A stretch of DNA of 64,000 bases from contig JASANG010003360.1 in NCBI GenBank assembly GCA_030248215.1, forward strand, positions 124,001 to 188,000, given 5' to 3'. The stretch comes from Enoplolaimus lenunculus. Taxonomy: Eukaryota > Nematoda > Enoplea > Enoplida > Thoracostomopsidae. The translations under genes and the position numbers were made by a program. The notes under the pieces are model-generated. The model ran no database searches and was not told where the DNA came from. It saw nothing but the letters and a program-made list of their open reading frames with translations. Below, piece by piece: positions 35,717 through 47,580 of the stretch; within the stretch, counting starts at the first letter, position 1; each line of letters starts with the position of its first letter.

Positions 35717-36286
35717 TAAAAGAAAAACAAACAAAACAACACTATGCGAATAAATAAGCAAACAAACACAAGAAACAAACAAAAGAACAAGCTAACAAAC
35801 AAACAAATAAACAAACGAACGAACAAACGAACTAACAAACAAGATAAACAAACAAACAAACCAACTAACAAACAAAATAAATAAACAAACAAACAAACGA
35901 ATGAAATAACAAACAAGAAAAACAAACAAACAAACCAACTAACTAACAAAATTAATAAACAAACAAACAAACGAATGAACTAACAAACAAGAAAAACAAA
36001 CAAACTAACTAACTAACTAAAAAACTAACTAACTAACAAGATAAGGATTCAAACAAACAAACGAACAAATAAACAAGCAAATTAACAAATACATAACCAA
36101 ACAATCAAACAAGCAAGCAAAAAACAAACTAACAGAAAGAAACAAGTAAACAAACAATCATCAAAGCAAGCAAAAAAATAAATGTGCTAGCAAACAAACC
36201 GTCAAATAGCAAAAACGAACAAATAATAAACAAACACACCATATAACAAACAAGCGAACAAACAAACAAACAAACAAACAAACACG
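35717..36286. repeat. Long imperfect CAAA tetranucleotide array
   Basis: About 570 bases of CAAACAAACGAACAAA-type sequence, interrupted by CAAGAAAAACAAACAAAC blocks. The ORFs across it are artefacts. A shorter relative lies at 8355-8440. Confidence 0.95.
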
Positions 36287-36326
36287 AAGTGATAAGCTGG
36301 TTGGTGAAAGGACACAACGCTTTTAA

Positions 36327-36575
36327 CTTCAATGACTTGACTAATCAACTCAGCTAAAGAGTTAATTATTTCTGGGTTATATAATAACAGTAAACATTAA
36401 CTCGCTCTGAGTTGAATTGATTCGCAGTCTGCGTTCAGTTGATTACGGGTAAGGTGAATAATTAAATCAGAGTGAGTTTCATTGACTAAGAATTGTCAGT
36501 TCGGAAAGTCCTAACTCAGACTGAGTGATTCAATTGATTCTGAGTTAAAATCAACTCTCACTGCGATTTACAGTG
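36327..36575. mobile_element. Family-C element, copy 2
   Basis: Same sequence and orientation class as the copy at 52709. It lies directly after the long CAAA array. Ends in GCGATTTACAGTG. Confidence 0.75.
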
Positions 36576-36906
36576 CACTACACCCATATTCAACTATAAT
36601 TCATGAGCAACTTACGCAAGAGATGCGAAGAAATTTCACAGTGAAACTGCGCCAAGATAAACCAGGAGATGCGCCTAATTTAGAAAATTTAAATCTAACG
36701 CTATTGTTTGTCTATCTGAGACTGGGAACCAATCAAATATAGTGACAAATAAATCAAGCTTCAACCAATTGGAGCGCATTCTCTTTAATTACGATAGACA
36801 ACAACACCGAAATATAAAAATAAATAATACAATAAAAAATAAAAAAAGTAAAAACGTTATCATCATATCAGACAGTTAATTTAAGACCCCCACCCTTGAC
36901 GAAATT

Positions 36907-37107
36907 TTGACGATAGGCACCAGAACACAATCATATGGCCTCAAATTTGAAAGATACACAACAGGAAGACGGTGTTCTTTAGAGGTGCAGCAACCAGTTG
37001 CAGAACCAAAGGAAGTGCCAGATATACTGTGGGACCATATAGAATACGTGAAAAAACCTCGACCGCGTGAGAAGCCAAATGCAATTTTAATAATTTGTAA
37101 TGCATGA
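36907..37107 (+). CDS. Possible terminal exon or gene fragment, unrecognised
   Basis: An open frame ends at 37107 and reads KEVPDILWDHIEYVKKPRPR then EKPNAILIICNA and stop. Composition is protein-like, not repeat-like. There is no strong splice site; a possible acceptor is TTCTTTAG before AGGTGCAG at 36983. A second coding-like stretch (HEQLTQEMRRNFTVKLRQDK) lies at 36601-36660 in another frame. I saw no polyadenylation signal. It could be a relic. Confidence 0.25.
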   Translation: MTIGTRTQSYGLKFERYTTGRRCSLEVQQPVAEPKEVPDILWDHIEYVKKPRPREKPNAILIICNA

Positions 37108-37917
37108 AAATTACATTCTTAATCTTTTTTCATTGTATGTAATGACCCTGGTTTGACCATGAGAGGGGTCGGATTTCCGCGCCCCCCACCGTCAGCTGCT
37201 GTACCACTGGGGTTTTCCAGTAGTAAAAGTTCAAAATTTCCTTCAACCAATCAAAACACATAGCATTGTAAAAAGCTGAACGCGTAGTGGATGCAATTTG
37301 TACACTGGACCGCATAATATATATACAATTGCACACAATAGTTGTTGTTTTCCCTCACTGCAATAACGATATTGCAACATATTGCAATAATAAACTGCAA
37401 TTTCAAAATTGTACACTTTGTTTCTGCAATATTTTGTTGCTGCAGTTGCGGTTTGTAAAAATTGCTCGGTGATAGCAACGGGTTTTTTAAAGCAATAATC
37501 AAAAAACTTTCTATCAGTTTTTCAAATAGACAGTAAATAAAGCTGAGCGAACATTTATAGATTGTAATTTGAAACGATTTCGATCCTTTCTCGCATGAAT
37601 ATTTTCTAATTCATCTTATAAATGTAATTTCACCGGGCGGATTGAACGTAGAACTCTCGGGAGAGACGTTTATCTTTAGATTCCAGCACGACTATTGGTA
37701 TTTTCAGATATTTTTTGCATCAAACTTAAGTCTGAATATACATCGTTTGATTTCTCGCTCGCTTCGCTCGCGAATTTATTTCACCATTCTACCCTGTTGT
37801 AAAAATTTATTTATCACTCAGATATAGTACTGTTTCAATACCTATTAATACTTAACATAGGTTTCTTCCAAGGTTTAAAGCTAAAATCTGACGACTAAAC
37901 CTATAACTAAGTTTTGG

Positions 37918-38125
37918 GCCAGTAACAGGGACTGAACAGTATTATAATCATAGTCCTAAGCCTACGCTTAACCGGAACCTAGCGTAAGCGTAAAAATGAG
38001 CTTATTCCTAAACCTAAGCCTAAGTCTAAAGCCTTAGCCAAGCAAAAAAAAAATAATTTAAAGCTTAAGCTTACTTAATTGTAGTCTCACAGAAAAAGGT
38101 TCCGACCCTAATGTTTACATGGGCC
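37918..38125. mobile_element. Family-B element, opposite orientation, perfect 8-bp duplication
   Basis: GCCAGTAACAGGGACTGAAC to TAATGTTTACATGGGCC, flanked by AGTTTTGG on both sides. Confidence 0.82.
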
Positions 38126-38824
38126 AGTTTTGGTACGATATGTCATCGCTTAACTTGCAAGTTTCAAAATTGATGTCAATTATTTCACCAATCACAACAT
38201 ATCATCAACTTGTCAGCTCCGGCAAATACACAGGGCCTAAAGTAGCGCTACCTATGGAGGCCTCGCCCTGTTAGAAGGCCTGAATCGGATTCAGCTAAGA
38301 TATATTGCGCCTTCGCGTGTGTGGTACTCAGTTTTTGGACAGCTGCTACTCCCGTGCGGAGGGACTGAAGTCTCGGCAATACCTTGAACTTCAACTTCAC
38401 TGTTAAAATTGTCAGCCTATAGAACAACGCCGCAACAGTATTTTAAGCATACGCCCAAGCTTAAGCCTATGCTTAAACGTAAAAGTAAGAATGAGCTTAT
38501 ACCTATGACTAAAGCGTACCTATGACTAAAGCGTAAATAAAAAATTAGTCTAAAACTTATTCGCTTTACTGTATTGCAGATCCGCAGAAAAACGTTCCGC
38601 ACCTGATCTTTACATACGCCGCATTTTCTAAGAATCCGAGTGAAAGTTTCGCAAACATTCCAGTCAAGGGTTGTGTCACTAAACCCGGAATTATATTTAA
38701 AATACAACTAACGAATGCTTTTAAACCCGCTGTTACCATGACCGCATATCACAGATGAGTTATGCAAATAACACTGCTCTGTGTACTTCTGTTTAGCAGT
38801 AATTGGGTACCTATTGAAGCGTAA

Positions 38825-39388
38825 GGGTTGCGCTATACTTATCCGTACCAGAGTTGGGTGGGGGGTAAGGATTTTTTACGCGACCAGCCCTTACCGCAGA
38901 CAAATATGATTTTTTACCCGCGGGTTTACACAACCCACGCTAAAAGGCCTACCCACGGCCCACCTTTTACCGGCGCTTGAAGTTAAACCAGTATTTTAAA
39001 GATCGCAAGCTACTTGCTCATAAATGACGTTTAGTGGTATAGCTCCAATAAATTTTACATAGGAAAGTTTACTTGAAGAAACAACAAAATTTCAAACCCA
39101 ACTTAATAAAGCACAGAACTTTTGCTTTTTCACCGTTCGCTGACTAGTTTAGGTATTAGCGTATGTTTTCCACCTTAACTCTTAACGATTTGGCGCGGGT
39201 AAAAATTTTGTACTCGCGTGATACAAATTTTTCCTCGCGGCTTTACCCGCGGCTGAAATTGTTTACCCAACCCGCGTGTACCCGCGGGTACACGCAGGTA
39301 TAACCGCGAGTGAACTCCCGCTCTGATGCGTACAGTACCGTCAGTCAACCGTCCAACGCCGTCCGTCATGAAAAGTATTGCGCTAACC
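38825..39388. mobile_element. Family-G element interrupted by a nested insertion
   Basis: The left end is GGGTTGCGCTATACTT, identical to the element at 31922. The right end, complemented, is GGTTAGCGCAATACTTTT. TAA and TTA flank it. Only about 85 bases belong to this element; the rest is the nested element 38849-39327. Confidence 0.6.
38849..39327. mobile_element. 479-bp element nested in a family-G copy, hAT-like 8-bp duplication
   Basis: The ends are CAGAGTTGGG and, complemented, CAGAGCGGGAG. The flanks are ATCCGTAC (38841-38848) and ATGCGTAC (39328-39335), an 8-base duplication with one mismatch. The interior is rich in TACCCGCG-type words. No ORF of note. Confidence 0.65.
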
Positions 39389-39812
39389 TTAGAGGTACAT
39401 TTTATGGTTTATCGCATCCAAACCGATGATTTGGTATATAAAAAATGTTAATTTTTTTACAAGGGAACGTTTAAAGAAATTCAGAAACAGAAGATCAACA
39501 CCGATTGAGAGGATTGGGGTTGAATTCCCTTCGCCATCACTGCGTAGTGCTGGAAATTTTGCCAATGGTTCATCTGAAGCTCACACTGTGTTTCTCGCCA
39601 AACATGTGACAGGTATGACTAGAATACGACACGAGTTCAAAAATTTAGCAGCGTATTCGGCGCCATTGATGTACCTTTCAAAATATACGAAAAGATTTTG
39701 CTTAAACGCCCTGTAAAACTGTGAATTTTTAGAAAGCAAAAAATATAATTTTCTACCGGAAACTCTCGGATCCACGCGACCTTTTGCAGAATATTAAAAT
39801 TCAGCTTAGTTA

Positions 39813-40092
39813 AACCCTATTCTCACACGTGCAAGTTTTTGCTGCGAGAACTTGCAGATACAAATTGGTCGCAGAAATTGCATTTTCAACAGCCAATAAG
39901 AAAGCGGTTGCAATATTTAAATTCAGTGAATTTGCATGGTTATTCACACATGTGAACTCAAATTTCTAACTACGATTTTTAATGAATTGTTTTCAGCTGC
40001 AAGTTTGTCGAATGGGATTTTGGACAAAGCATGCAAGTGCAAGTTGCAGCTGCAAGTTCTCGCATCAAAAACTTGCGCGTGTGAATAGGGTT
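39813..40092. mobile_element. 280-bp inverted-repeat element (MITE) with TTA target duplication
   Basis: The termini are AACCCTATTCTCACACG and, complemented from the right, AACCCTATTCACACG. Similarity continues through GTGCAAG and CGAGAACTTGCAG, for about 45 bases per arm. TTA flanks both sides (39810-39812, 40093-40095), as in PIF/Harbinger elements. No coding potential. The piggyBac element starts directly at its right duplication. Confidence 0.7.
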
Positions 40093-40139
40093 TTAACCCT
40101 CAACGGCCCGGCAAAATTTTCACCTTAATCAGCCCAACG

Positions 40140-40155
40140 GTCTACATATGTAGAC
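40140..40155. repeat. 16-bp palindrome, piggyBac left subterminal copy
   Basis: GTCTACATATGTAGAC, a perfect palindrome 43 bases inside the left terminus. The same 16 bases occur at 42090 and 42267. It is probably a binding site for the transposase. Confidence 0.8.
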
Positions 40156-40290
40156 AACACAACTAGCGTTAGTTTTGGCTTATCTCAGGGTGCTCTCCTC
40201 CTTTAACTGGCTTGAGACAGTCAGAACTAGTGTTCTGGCGGAGTTCCACCCGCTCCCCGTCCAGCCTCCCACTGCGGGCGCGTTGTCCAG

Positions 40291-41997
40291 TTAAGCACAG
40301 TCGTTGCACGTTATGGTGCGATTCATGTGGTCCTTGCACACTCGTTTTCCACATGACGAACAGCTCAATCTCGTAGATTTGCGACAACTTGTGACCTGAC
40401 ATTTGGTCGATTTACCAGATGTAGAAGGTTCGTTTCGCTTTTGAGGCAGCCCGTAAGCCATAAATGAATCCTTTGATTTTGCGTGAATTTTTTCACTACT
40501 GTAACGTTTGGTCATATTGTCTTGCGCTAGTTGTTCGGCTACTTTTTTCATGAAAACATTGCGTGACTTTTGATATTCGTTCAGTTTCATGACAATGAAT
40601 GCGTTGTGCAACGCAATATCAATCATATTGAAAAAGCAGACTAGAGGATAACGATTCGTTTTGCGTTTGCAGGTAAAATCATCAATGCAAGAGTCCATTA
40701 CATCAACCCCGCCTTTTCCCAAATTATAATCCAAGATAACTGCTGGTTTTTTGTCCTCTCTGCTGGTGCAAACTTCGTTTTTCACATGAACTGAACTTAG
40801 TAATAGCACATTTTTATTTTTCTTTGGACAATAAGACGCCAACATTATGCGGTTATTGTGGTCCCATAAAAATCGGGAGCTATAGACCTCTTGTTCTTTT
40901 GTTGACTTTAGCACCGGAGGTACGCTGCGGCGATTTGCCATTATTGTGCCTGTGCACGTTAGCCCACTTTGTAATAGGTCCACAGCCAATTCATGGGATG
41001 TGAAATAGCGGTCCATGAAAATGTTTCGCTGAGTGTTACAGTATGGTTGAATAAGATCCATTACGATGCGTTTAGCAAGCCCTACGGCCCGTTCGCCTTC
41101 ACGCCCTGTATAAATATTTCCTGTTAGGGCATATCCATTCCGAGCATCGCAAAGCCAGAATATTTTTACGCCGTACTTAGCAGGTTTCGCCGGCATGTAC
41201 GCTCGCCCCGGTGCATATCCTCTATACCCGTAGAGCTGTTCATCTACTGTAAGTGATTCGGACGGTATATAATGAAGACGTAAGTTGGACTGAAATAGGT
41301 CCCAAACATCTCGTATAGCAGCCATTTTGTCACTTTTTTGACGCTCCCGGCGAGTCAGTTTGTTGTCGAATGTTACATTTTCCAGCAACTGTTTCATTCT
41401 GTTTTTTGACAGCGCGCAGCGGTAAAAGGGCCTGCTGTCGTTTTTGGTGAATAGTGAAGCCACTGGAGACATGTTATCGCGATCTGCACCAGCTCTGATT
41501 ACCACCCCAAGCCAAGCTTTCAGCTCACACATTGGTAGCGTTGAAAAATTGCGCGCCCGCAGTCGCCTACTAGTGAGTCGCTGAATTGTATGTAAAATGG
41601 GCTCGTTTATATAAAGATAAAATGCCTGTGACTCTGTTGTAGGGTTTACTGCAGTGCCTTCGCGAAAGCGAATTATATTTCTAGCTAACACACGGACAGG
41701 CGGTGTTGTAGAATGCCACTCAACACCCGTCGCTGACAAAAACACATTACTTCCACTAGAAGTCTCGTCCATATCGCTCAACTCACTACTAGATGCGTCC
41801 GATTGTTTTTGTAATTCACCATCACTATCTTGCTCATAAATAGCAGCCTCTTCACTACTGCATTGACCTAACTCAACTGATTCTGAGTCGTCATTTGAAC
41901 TATTGTCGTCCGGTTTGTCATCTTCTGTCTCTGAATCACTTGGTTCTAATACACGTCGTACGACCTCAGTCAAAGATAATTTATGCAAACCTGACAT
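40291..41997 (-). CDS. piggyBac transposase (DDD/DDE type), intact, 568 aa
   Basis: The enzyme cuts and pastes the surrounding element at TTAA sites. Residues 1-90 are acidic and Ser-rich, as usual in this family. The catalytic aspartates are visible: D252 in LTVDEQLYGYRG, D329 in NIFMDRYFTS, and D432 and D435 in GKGGVDVMDS. The C-terminus has the cysteine-rich domain with C533, C538, C546, C549, C554, H557, C564 and C567, a RING/PHD-like zinc-binding array that binds the element ends in family members. The length fits the family (about 550-600). There is no frameshift or internal stop. The start ATG is followed by the acidic N-terminus, and 302 bases separate it from the right end, leaving room for a promoter. 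Confidence 0.96.
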   Translation of the reverse strand: MSGLHKLSLTEVVRRVLEPSDSETEDDKPDDNSSNDDSESVELGQCSSEEAAIYEQDSDGELQKQSDASSSELSDMDETSSGSNVFLSATGVEWHSTTPPVRVLARNIIRFREGTAVNPTTESQAFYLYINEPILHTIQRLTSRRLRARNFSTLPMCELKAWLGVVIRAGADRDNMSPVASLFTKNDSRPFYRCALSKNRMKQLLENVTFDNKLTRRERQKSDKMAAIRDVWDLFQSNLRLHYIPSESLTVDEQLYGYRGYAPGRAYMPAKPAKYGVKIFWLCDARNGYALTGNIYTGREGERAVGLAKRIVMDLIQPYCNTQRNIFMDRYFTSHELAVDLLQSGLTCTGTIMANRRSVPPVLKSTKEQEVYSSRFLWDHNNRIMLASYCPKKNKNVLLLSSVHVKNEVCTSREDKKPAVILDYNLGKGGVDVMDSCIDDFTCKRKTNRYPLVCFFNMIDIALHNAFIVMKLNEYQKSRNVFMKKVAEQLAQDNMTKRYSSEKIHAKSKDSFMAYGLPQKRNEPSTSGKSTKCQVTSCRKSTRLSCSSCGKRVCKDHMNRTITCNDCA

Positions 41998-42089
41998 TTC
42001 CCTGACTTTACCTCACCATACAAAACCGTGTGTAAGAACAAAACGTTCCAATTCTTGTCAAAACTCAAACTATGATCAAATCAACATCT

Positions 42090-42105
42090 GTCTACATATG
42101 TAGAC
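42090..42105. repeat. 16-bp palindrome, piggyBac internal copy
   Basis: Identical GTCTACATATGTAGAC located between the transposase start and the right terminus. It is followed by GGTCGGG, echoing the TGTCGGG that follows the right terminal copy. Confidence 0.8.
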
Positions 42106-42266
42106 GGTCGGGTTATATAGGTATATGACTCACTGTACAGCAAACTTTTGTTCCCACAATGCTATAAGTTTTTTATACTACTATAACAGAATAATTATCG
42201 ATGGAAATTAAACAATAGATTCTTAACTATAGCACCTGCCGAACAATCAATTGTCGAACTGGTTAT

Positions 42267-42282
42267 GTCTACATATGTAGAC
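42267..42282. repeat. 16-bp palindrome, piggyBac right subterminal copy
   Basis: Identical GTCTACATATGTAGAC, 17 bases inside the right terminus and 161 bases from the internal copy. Confidence 0.8.
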
Positions 42283-45094
42283 TGTCGGGCCATTGAGGGT
42301 TAAACTTGCTTCAGCCTTTGCGAAAATTAAAAGTTTCCAAAGCTTTTAAATGTTTGCAGCGTGGCCGTCACAAGATGGCTCTGCTGATCAGGAGGCATGT
42401 GAAAACTGAAAACTTTTGTTTATTTTACGTTACACACATCTCAATAAATCATCTTCATGACTGCTATCGTTTACTCAACGTGAACCGGTTACCAAAATGC
42501 GCTTCAAAAAAAACCCCAGCTTCCGCCGCTAAAACTTGGAGAAAAAAGGCGAAACCAAAATCCGATTAGGTTTCAGTGGCCCAAAAACACTGCACTGAGT
42601 GAAATGGTGAAATGTGAAAGTTTTCTAAAGATGCTATCATATATACTTTTCGACTGGCATGACGGGCTGTGTAAAGATCAGGGGTGGAACGTGCCTCTGT
42701 GAGACTACAATAGAGTAAGCTTAAGTTTCAGACTAATTTTTCGCTTAGAATTAGGTTAGGTGTAAGCTCATTCTTACGCTTATGCTTAGGCTTACATATG
42801 GTATAGCTAATCAAACCTGAACTATAATAGGGTCAGCGAGACGGCTGCACAATCCAGCGGTGAAAGGTGAACACCCTACGTTATCGAAGCATCGTTAATA
42901 ATCTGACCCTTTTATTATAAGAATCAAATCGTTTTTGGTGCCTTGCTTGCCCCGAACCAACTGCCCAGTACTTCAGCAGTGGCGGATCGACAAAGTTCTG
43001 ACAGCAGAAGCGCGCGATAAATATCAGTGAAAAAAGTGAACAAACGAAACGAAATAGACGCCAAACGCAATTTTAGCACTAAATCGTACATCAAAATTTT
43101 GGTTTTGATTCATTGTTGCATGACGGCGTATCTACGTACACCATCAATGCAGCTAATGTTGACAAATAGCACACTACAAACGGCCAATGTTACTTTACGC
43201 GGCGTAACAGTAGATTAAGCGTATTCCAAAGTCTAAGCCTAAGCCTATTAGCGTTGCAAAAATGTGTTCTTAAGCCTAAGCCTAAGCCTAAACAAAAAAA
43301 AATGTAATCTAGAATCTAAAACCTACTCTTTTATAGACACACCAGAAACCTGGACGTCCCTTAAAGTAACATGCTATTTGCTCAAAAATTTTCATGTTGG
43401 TCGCCCGAACCAGCGAATGATGAGGTTTAATAGTCAGCGTATTTGTTTTGTATTTGATTTGTTCTTGATCTGCGGCATTTTTTACATTCGCAATTGCAAT
43501 AGATTGTCAGTTTGAAAACTTATCGCTAACTTATGATAAATGGTTGACGTATTTGAAAGTATGTATTCACCACTTTCAGGTTACACTTTAATTGGAATAT
43601 TTCGCCTAAACCGGACGCTTAACCCAGGGCCGTAGCAAAGTCACCTTCTGTCGGGTATAAAATTGTTTTTAGGTAGTCCATAGGCCATTACAAGAACTTT
43701 TAGTCTCGTCTAAGCAAACGTTTCCAAAGGGAGGTAAAAAATTTTTTCAGGGAGACAGAGTAGCTGAGTTCCCCCTGGCTTACATCAGCCCATGTAAAAG
43801 ATCATGAGCGCAAAGCATTTCTGCAAGACTGCAATAGAGTCAGCGTAAGCATTAGACTATTTTTTGCTTGGGTTTAGTGTCGGTTTCAGCTAATTTTTAC
43901 GCTAAGGCTTAGATCTCAGCTTAGGAATATGCTTATACTATTGTTACGGTTCTGTTCAATACATTGACACTGACTACAGGATCCTGTGCCTACATGTATG
44001 TCCCCAGCAAGAAGTTGCTTCATACACCAAACTGCAATTTTCAATTATATAATTAATCCAATTAAAATTACTTTGAAATTGTGTCTCGGTATTTGAAAAT
44101 ATTTGAGTCTTTGAACGACGCCTTACATTTGACGCCCATTTATTCGTTTAAATGTGAAATTAAGCAATTTTAGTTGAGAAAAATTTATTAATTTTTTTAG
44201 AGTTTTATTAGTTTTGCAGCAGCAATAAGTTTAATATTATTTTGGCGAATTTATGGACAAACAAAATTCGCCGCCGTTCAAGGGCGGACGAACCGGAAAT
44301 CCTGCTGTCAAATGGCCACATTAAAACATTCTTAAGTCATCCACGGGTGGGTGATTGATAATCGCTGTGAAGTAGCGTTTAAGTGAAGTACAAAATCCGA
44401 AAAATGCTATAAGTGCGCAAAATTTGACTCAGACGGAACGATCCGGATTTCAGGAACAGTATCGAATCCAGTGCGCCTGAGCGATATATATCTATCTATC
44501 TATCTATCTCTATGTATATATATCTATATATATATAATAGCGAAATAAAGCCTGCGGGCGATGCGAGCGAGAAGCCAACCGCTGTTCCAGTCCTAAATAT
44601 TAGTGGAAATCTTTGGTTTTGATCTTGTTGGGGATTTAGGCCTTGGTGGACCCCCTTTACATCCACCAGTGGTCATGATATCAAACGCTGCAGTTTGAAT
44701 CAGGCCCAAGGTGTTCCTTTTAGATTTGCAATCTCAAATGTGCCAGGAACAAGGGAGACACATGTGTCCGTAAAGTTAGAAAAAATTTTCTCTGCCCATT
44801 ATACATATTCCTACCTTTCTGGTAATTTGTCGCTATGGGGCCTAAAGTTTCATATAATTAATGCAAACTGCTGCTACGTGGCCTATGCTGTCGGCAATTG
44901 AATCGAATATCAGCTTGTCGTACATAAACCATTTTTTATGATTATACCCTAGTCATTGGAGAATTTTGCGGCAAGAAACATATCAGTGATGGACTCAGCT
45001 TATTTCTAGGCTTATTCCCACAATGGTGTTGTTAGGTAACAATTTAAAAGTCAGGTTCACCTCACATTTTCAGGGGTTAGAACACGAACCTTTC

Positions 45095-45242
45095 GGCCCA
45101 TGTTACTTTAAGGGGCGTCCAGGTTTCTGGTGTGTCCACAAAAAATATTTTCAGATTCTAGATTACATTTTTTGCTTAGGTTTAGGCTTAGGTTTAGAAA
45201 TAAGCTTAATCTACTGTTACGCCCCTTAAAGTAACTTTGGCC
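45095..45242. mobile_element. Family-A element, perfect 8-bp duplication, short core
   Basis: Ends GGCCCATGTTACTTTAAGGG and TAAAGTAACTTTGGCC. AACCTTTC on both sides (45087-45094, 45243-45250). Confidence 0.88.
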
Positions 45243-45318
45243 AACCTTTCAATCATAACATAGCCATTCGAAGTATAGACGTTGAAAGCAAATCGACCCT
45301 TATTTTAATCGAAATTCT

Positions 45319-45480
45319 GGCTAATGTTACTTTAAGGGGCGTAACAGTAGATTAAGCGTATTCCTAAGCCTAAGCCTAAGCCTAAACATGAGCTTAAGCA
45401 AAAAATTGTAATATATCACCTAAATCCACTCTTTTATTGACCTACCAGAAACCTAGACGCCCCTAAAAGTAACATGGGCT
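45319..45480. mobile_element. Family-A element, opposite orientation, perfect 8-bp duplication
   Basis: Ends GGCTAATGTTACTTTAAGGG and AAAAGTAACATGGGCT. GAAATTCT on both sides (45311-45318, 45481-45488). It lies 76 bases from its sister at 45095. Confidence 0.88.
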
Positions 45481-46436
45481 GAAATTCTAATACTCTTCAA
45501 TTAATGAATTGATAGGCCCATCCCAAACATTTCAGGGTGTCAACGGACCCCTCCGTGCCCCGTGCCGACGACCCTGTTATTGTTTAGACGAGCAAGTTAT
45601 GTCGTCTTTGTTAAAAATTCGTTCACACCGCCGTCTAAACGGTTATATAAAATTCACATTAGTGTTATAATCGCTTTCCTAGTACGTACCAATTAATTGA
45701 ATGGACATTTGAAATGTATTGCTTCAACGTGACAATTAAAAACTTTCAACGTTGACAAAAACTACTTTAATTACTTTGGAATTTTTGTCTTAAATTTAAG
45801 TATTAATTGCCAATTTCGTTGTCGGCAAATTTAGCCATTTGTATAGTCTTTTAATTTGCCATAAGCATAACGCAAAAAAACTGTATGGGTTTGTATATTC
45901 TTGTCTCCAGCGATAACCAGGCAGAAAACTAAAGATCATTTCTAACTTTGGCATATGCAAAGGTCAGGAGCCGAACGTTTACCTGTGTGACCGCAATTGA
46001 GCAAGCTTAAGCTTTAGACTATTTTTCGCTTACGCTTAGGTTTAGGTATAAAAGCTCATTCTTACACGTTGGCTTAGGCTTAGGCTTAGGCTTATATTTC
46101 TGTTACGAGCTTGTTGTATACATTGGCCCTAATCTTTGATGAAAAGATCTTCAAAATTTTTAAAATATCGTTATAACGGGAGTGACGCGCTTGAAATGTA
46201 TTGCTGGTATCAGATACAAAAGTTTTCAGTAAAATTTTGAAATTTAATAGTCACAAGAAATTCTTCAAAAAACAATGAAATAAAACAACCTGAAAATATT
46301 GTTGTTCAAAATTAATCTTGTGCTGGATTGCTACGGGGCGTTTCGCACAGCCATAGGAGCAACTTGAGGTTGCCAATTTATAGAACATGGCCGTAAGAAT
46401 AGTATACGCATATTCCTAAGCCTAAACCTAAGCCAA

Positions 46437-46650
46437 AGTGGCCAATGTAAAGAACAGGTGCGGCACAGTATCATAAGCATATTCCTAAGCCTAAGTCTAT
46501 TAAGCCTAAGCCTAAGCGTAAGAATGAGCATATTCCTAAGCCTAAGCATAAGCCTAAGCCTAAGCCAAGCAAAAAATAGTCTAAAACTTTAAGCTTACTC
46601 TATTACAGTCCCGCAGCAATACGTTAAGCTCCTAATCTGTACATGGGCCC
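46437..46650. mobile_element. Family-B element beside a second partial copy
   Basis: GTGGCCAATGTAAAGAACAG to CTAATCTGTACATGGGCC, with TTAGGC core. A partial copy (46370-46436) abuts it. Further family-B copies or pieces: 4411-4735, 15178-15300, 34968-35088, 38409-38625, 42660-42800, 43788-43975, 45951-46128, 48149-48280, 50940-51014 and 54926-55095. Confidence 0.75.
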
Positions 46651-47447
46651 TTGAGGGTAAAGGAGTCTTCATTCTTAAAACACCCTTTGGGGAATTTTAC
46701 AACTGATAACGAAAAAATTGTTCTTTGTACATATGTTTATTGTTTACGTATGCTCTTCATTGCCTGTAACATGGTAAATAACACCAAACCTACGTTTTGC
46801 AATTCCGGACTGCGCCACTGCCCGTGACTGCCGCAAGACTACAATAGTCCGTCTTGCACTAATCAGCCATGCAGTGACGACCTCAAATTGCAATTAATGC
46901 AATCAAATGACCGCAATTGAACGCATTGCGCCGACGCTAGTAAACGGTTGCATCATCGTTTTAAAAATATGCGGGTGCTTTTTAATCATTTTGCGAAAAA
47001 TAGTTTTTATTTTTAAATTAGACAATTTTTTACAAAAAAAGTTAACAGATACAACGAAATTTGACTGCAAATTTTCAAAATATCCACACAAACCAAAACT
47101 CGCTGACGAATCCAAAGAGGGCTGGCATCGATGTCATGGCTCTGCCAGCGAAAATTGAAACCCAAATTTTTCGGTTCAAATTTAATACTAAAATCGCGGT
47201 TGACTTCTGGCGTGCGTCGCTCGCAAATAGTTTTTATTATTATACGTTATGAGGCTTAGAATTAGAAATGTCTGTATATGCCATTGCTAGTGATGGCTTT
47301 AAAGTTTTTCCGCCCCTAACCAAAAAGGAAATTTCGAAGGGGCTCAACCTTCAAGAAAACTATTATTTTCTCGCCGAAAAAGTCTCAATTTCAATGACAT
47401 ATATGAAATTTTTACAAAACTTTTCTCTCGTTTATATTGTTTCGGCT

Positions 47448-47580
47448 CTATTCACCTATTGGCTGGCGGCTTGTTTTTCCTCTATTCACCCATTGGCTGG
47501 CTGCTTGTTTTGCCGCTATTCACCCATTGGCTGGCGGCTTGTTTTGCCTCTATTCACCCACTGGCGGCTGGCCGCGGGCG
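47448..47580. repeat. 34-bp tandem repeat, about four copies
   Basis: CTATTCACCCATTGGCTGGC plus GGCTTGTTTTGCCT recurs at 47448, 47482, 47516 and 47550. The last copy is truncated and rearranged. Confidence 0.9.

Larger units (their letters stand above)
40097..42299 (-). mobile_element. piggyBac-family DNA transposon, apparently complete
   Basis: The element is 2203 bases long and flanked by TTAA at 40093-40096 and 42300-42303, the piggyBac target duplication. The ends are inverted repeats: CCCTCAACGGCCCGGC on the left, and on the right the complement reads CCCTCAATGGCCCGAC. It carries one uninterrupted transposase gene. A 16-base palindrome occurs near the left end and twice near the right end. 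Intact ends, target site and coding sequence suggest a recent insertion that could still be mobile or was so recently. Confidence 0.95.

Noticed and set aside
42306-42569. 87-codon ORF just right of piggyBac
   Set aside because: Starts at the element border, no splice or signal support, composition ordinary for noncoding sequence.
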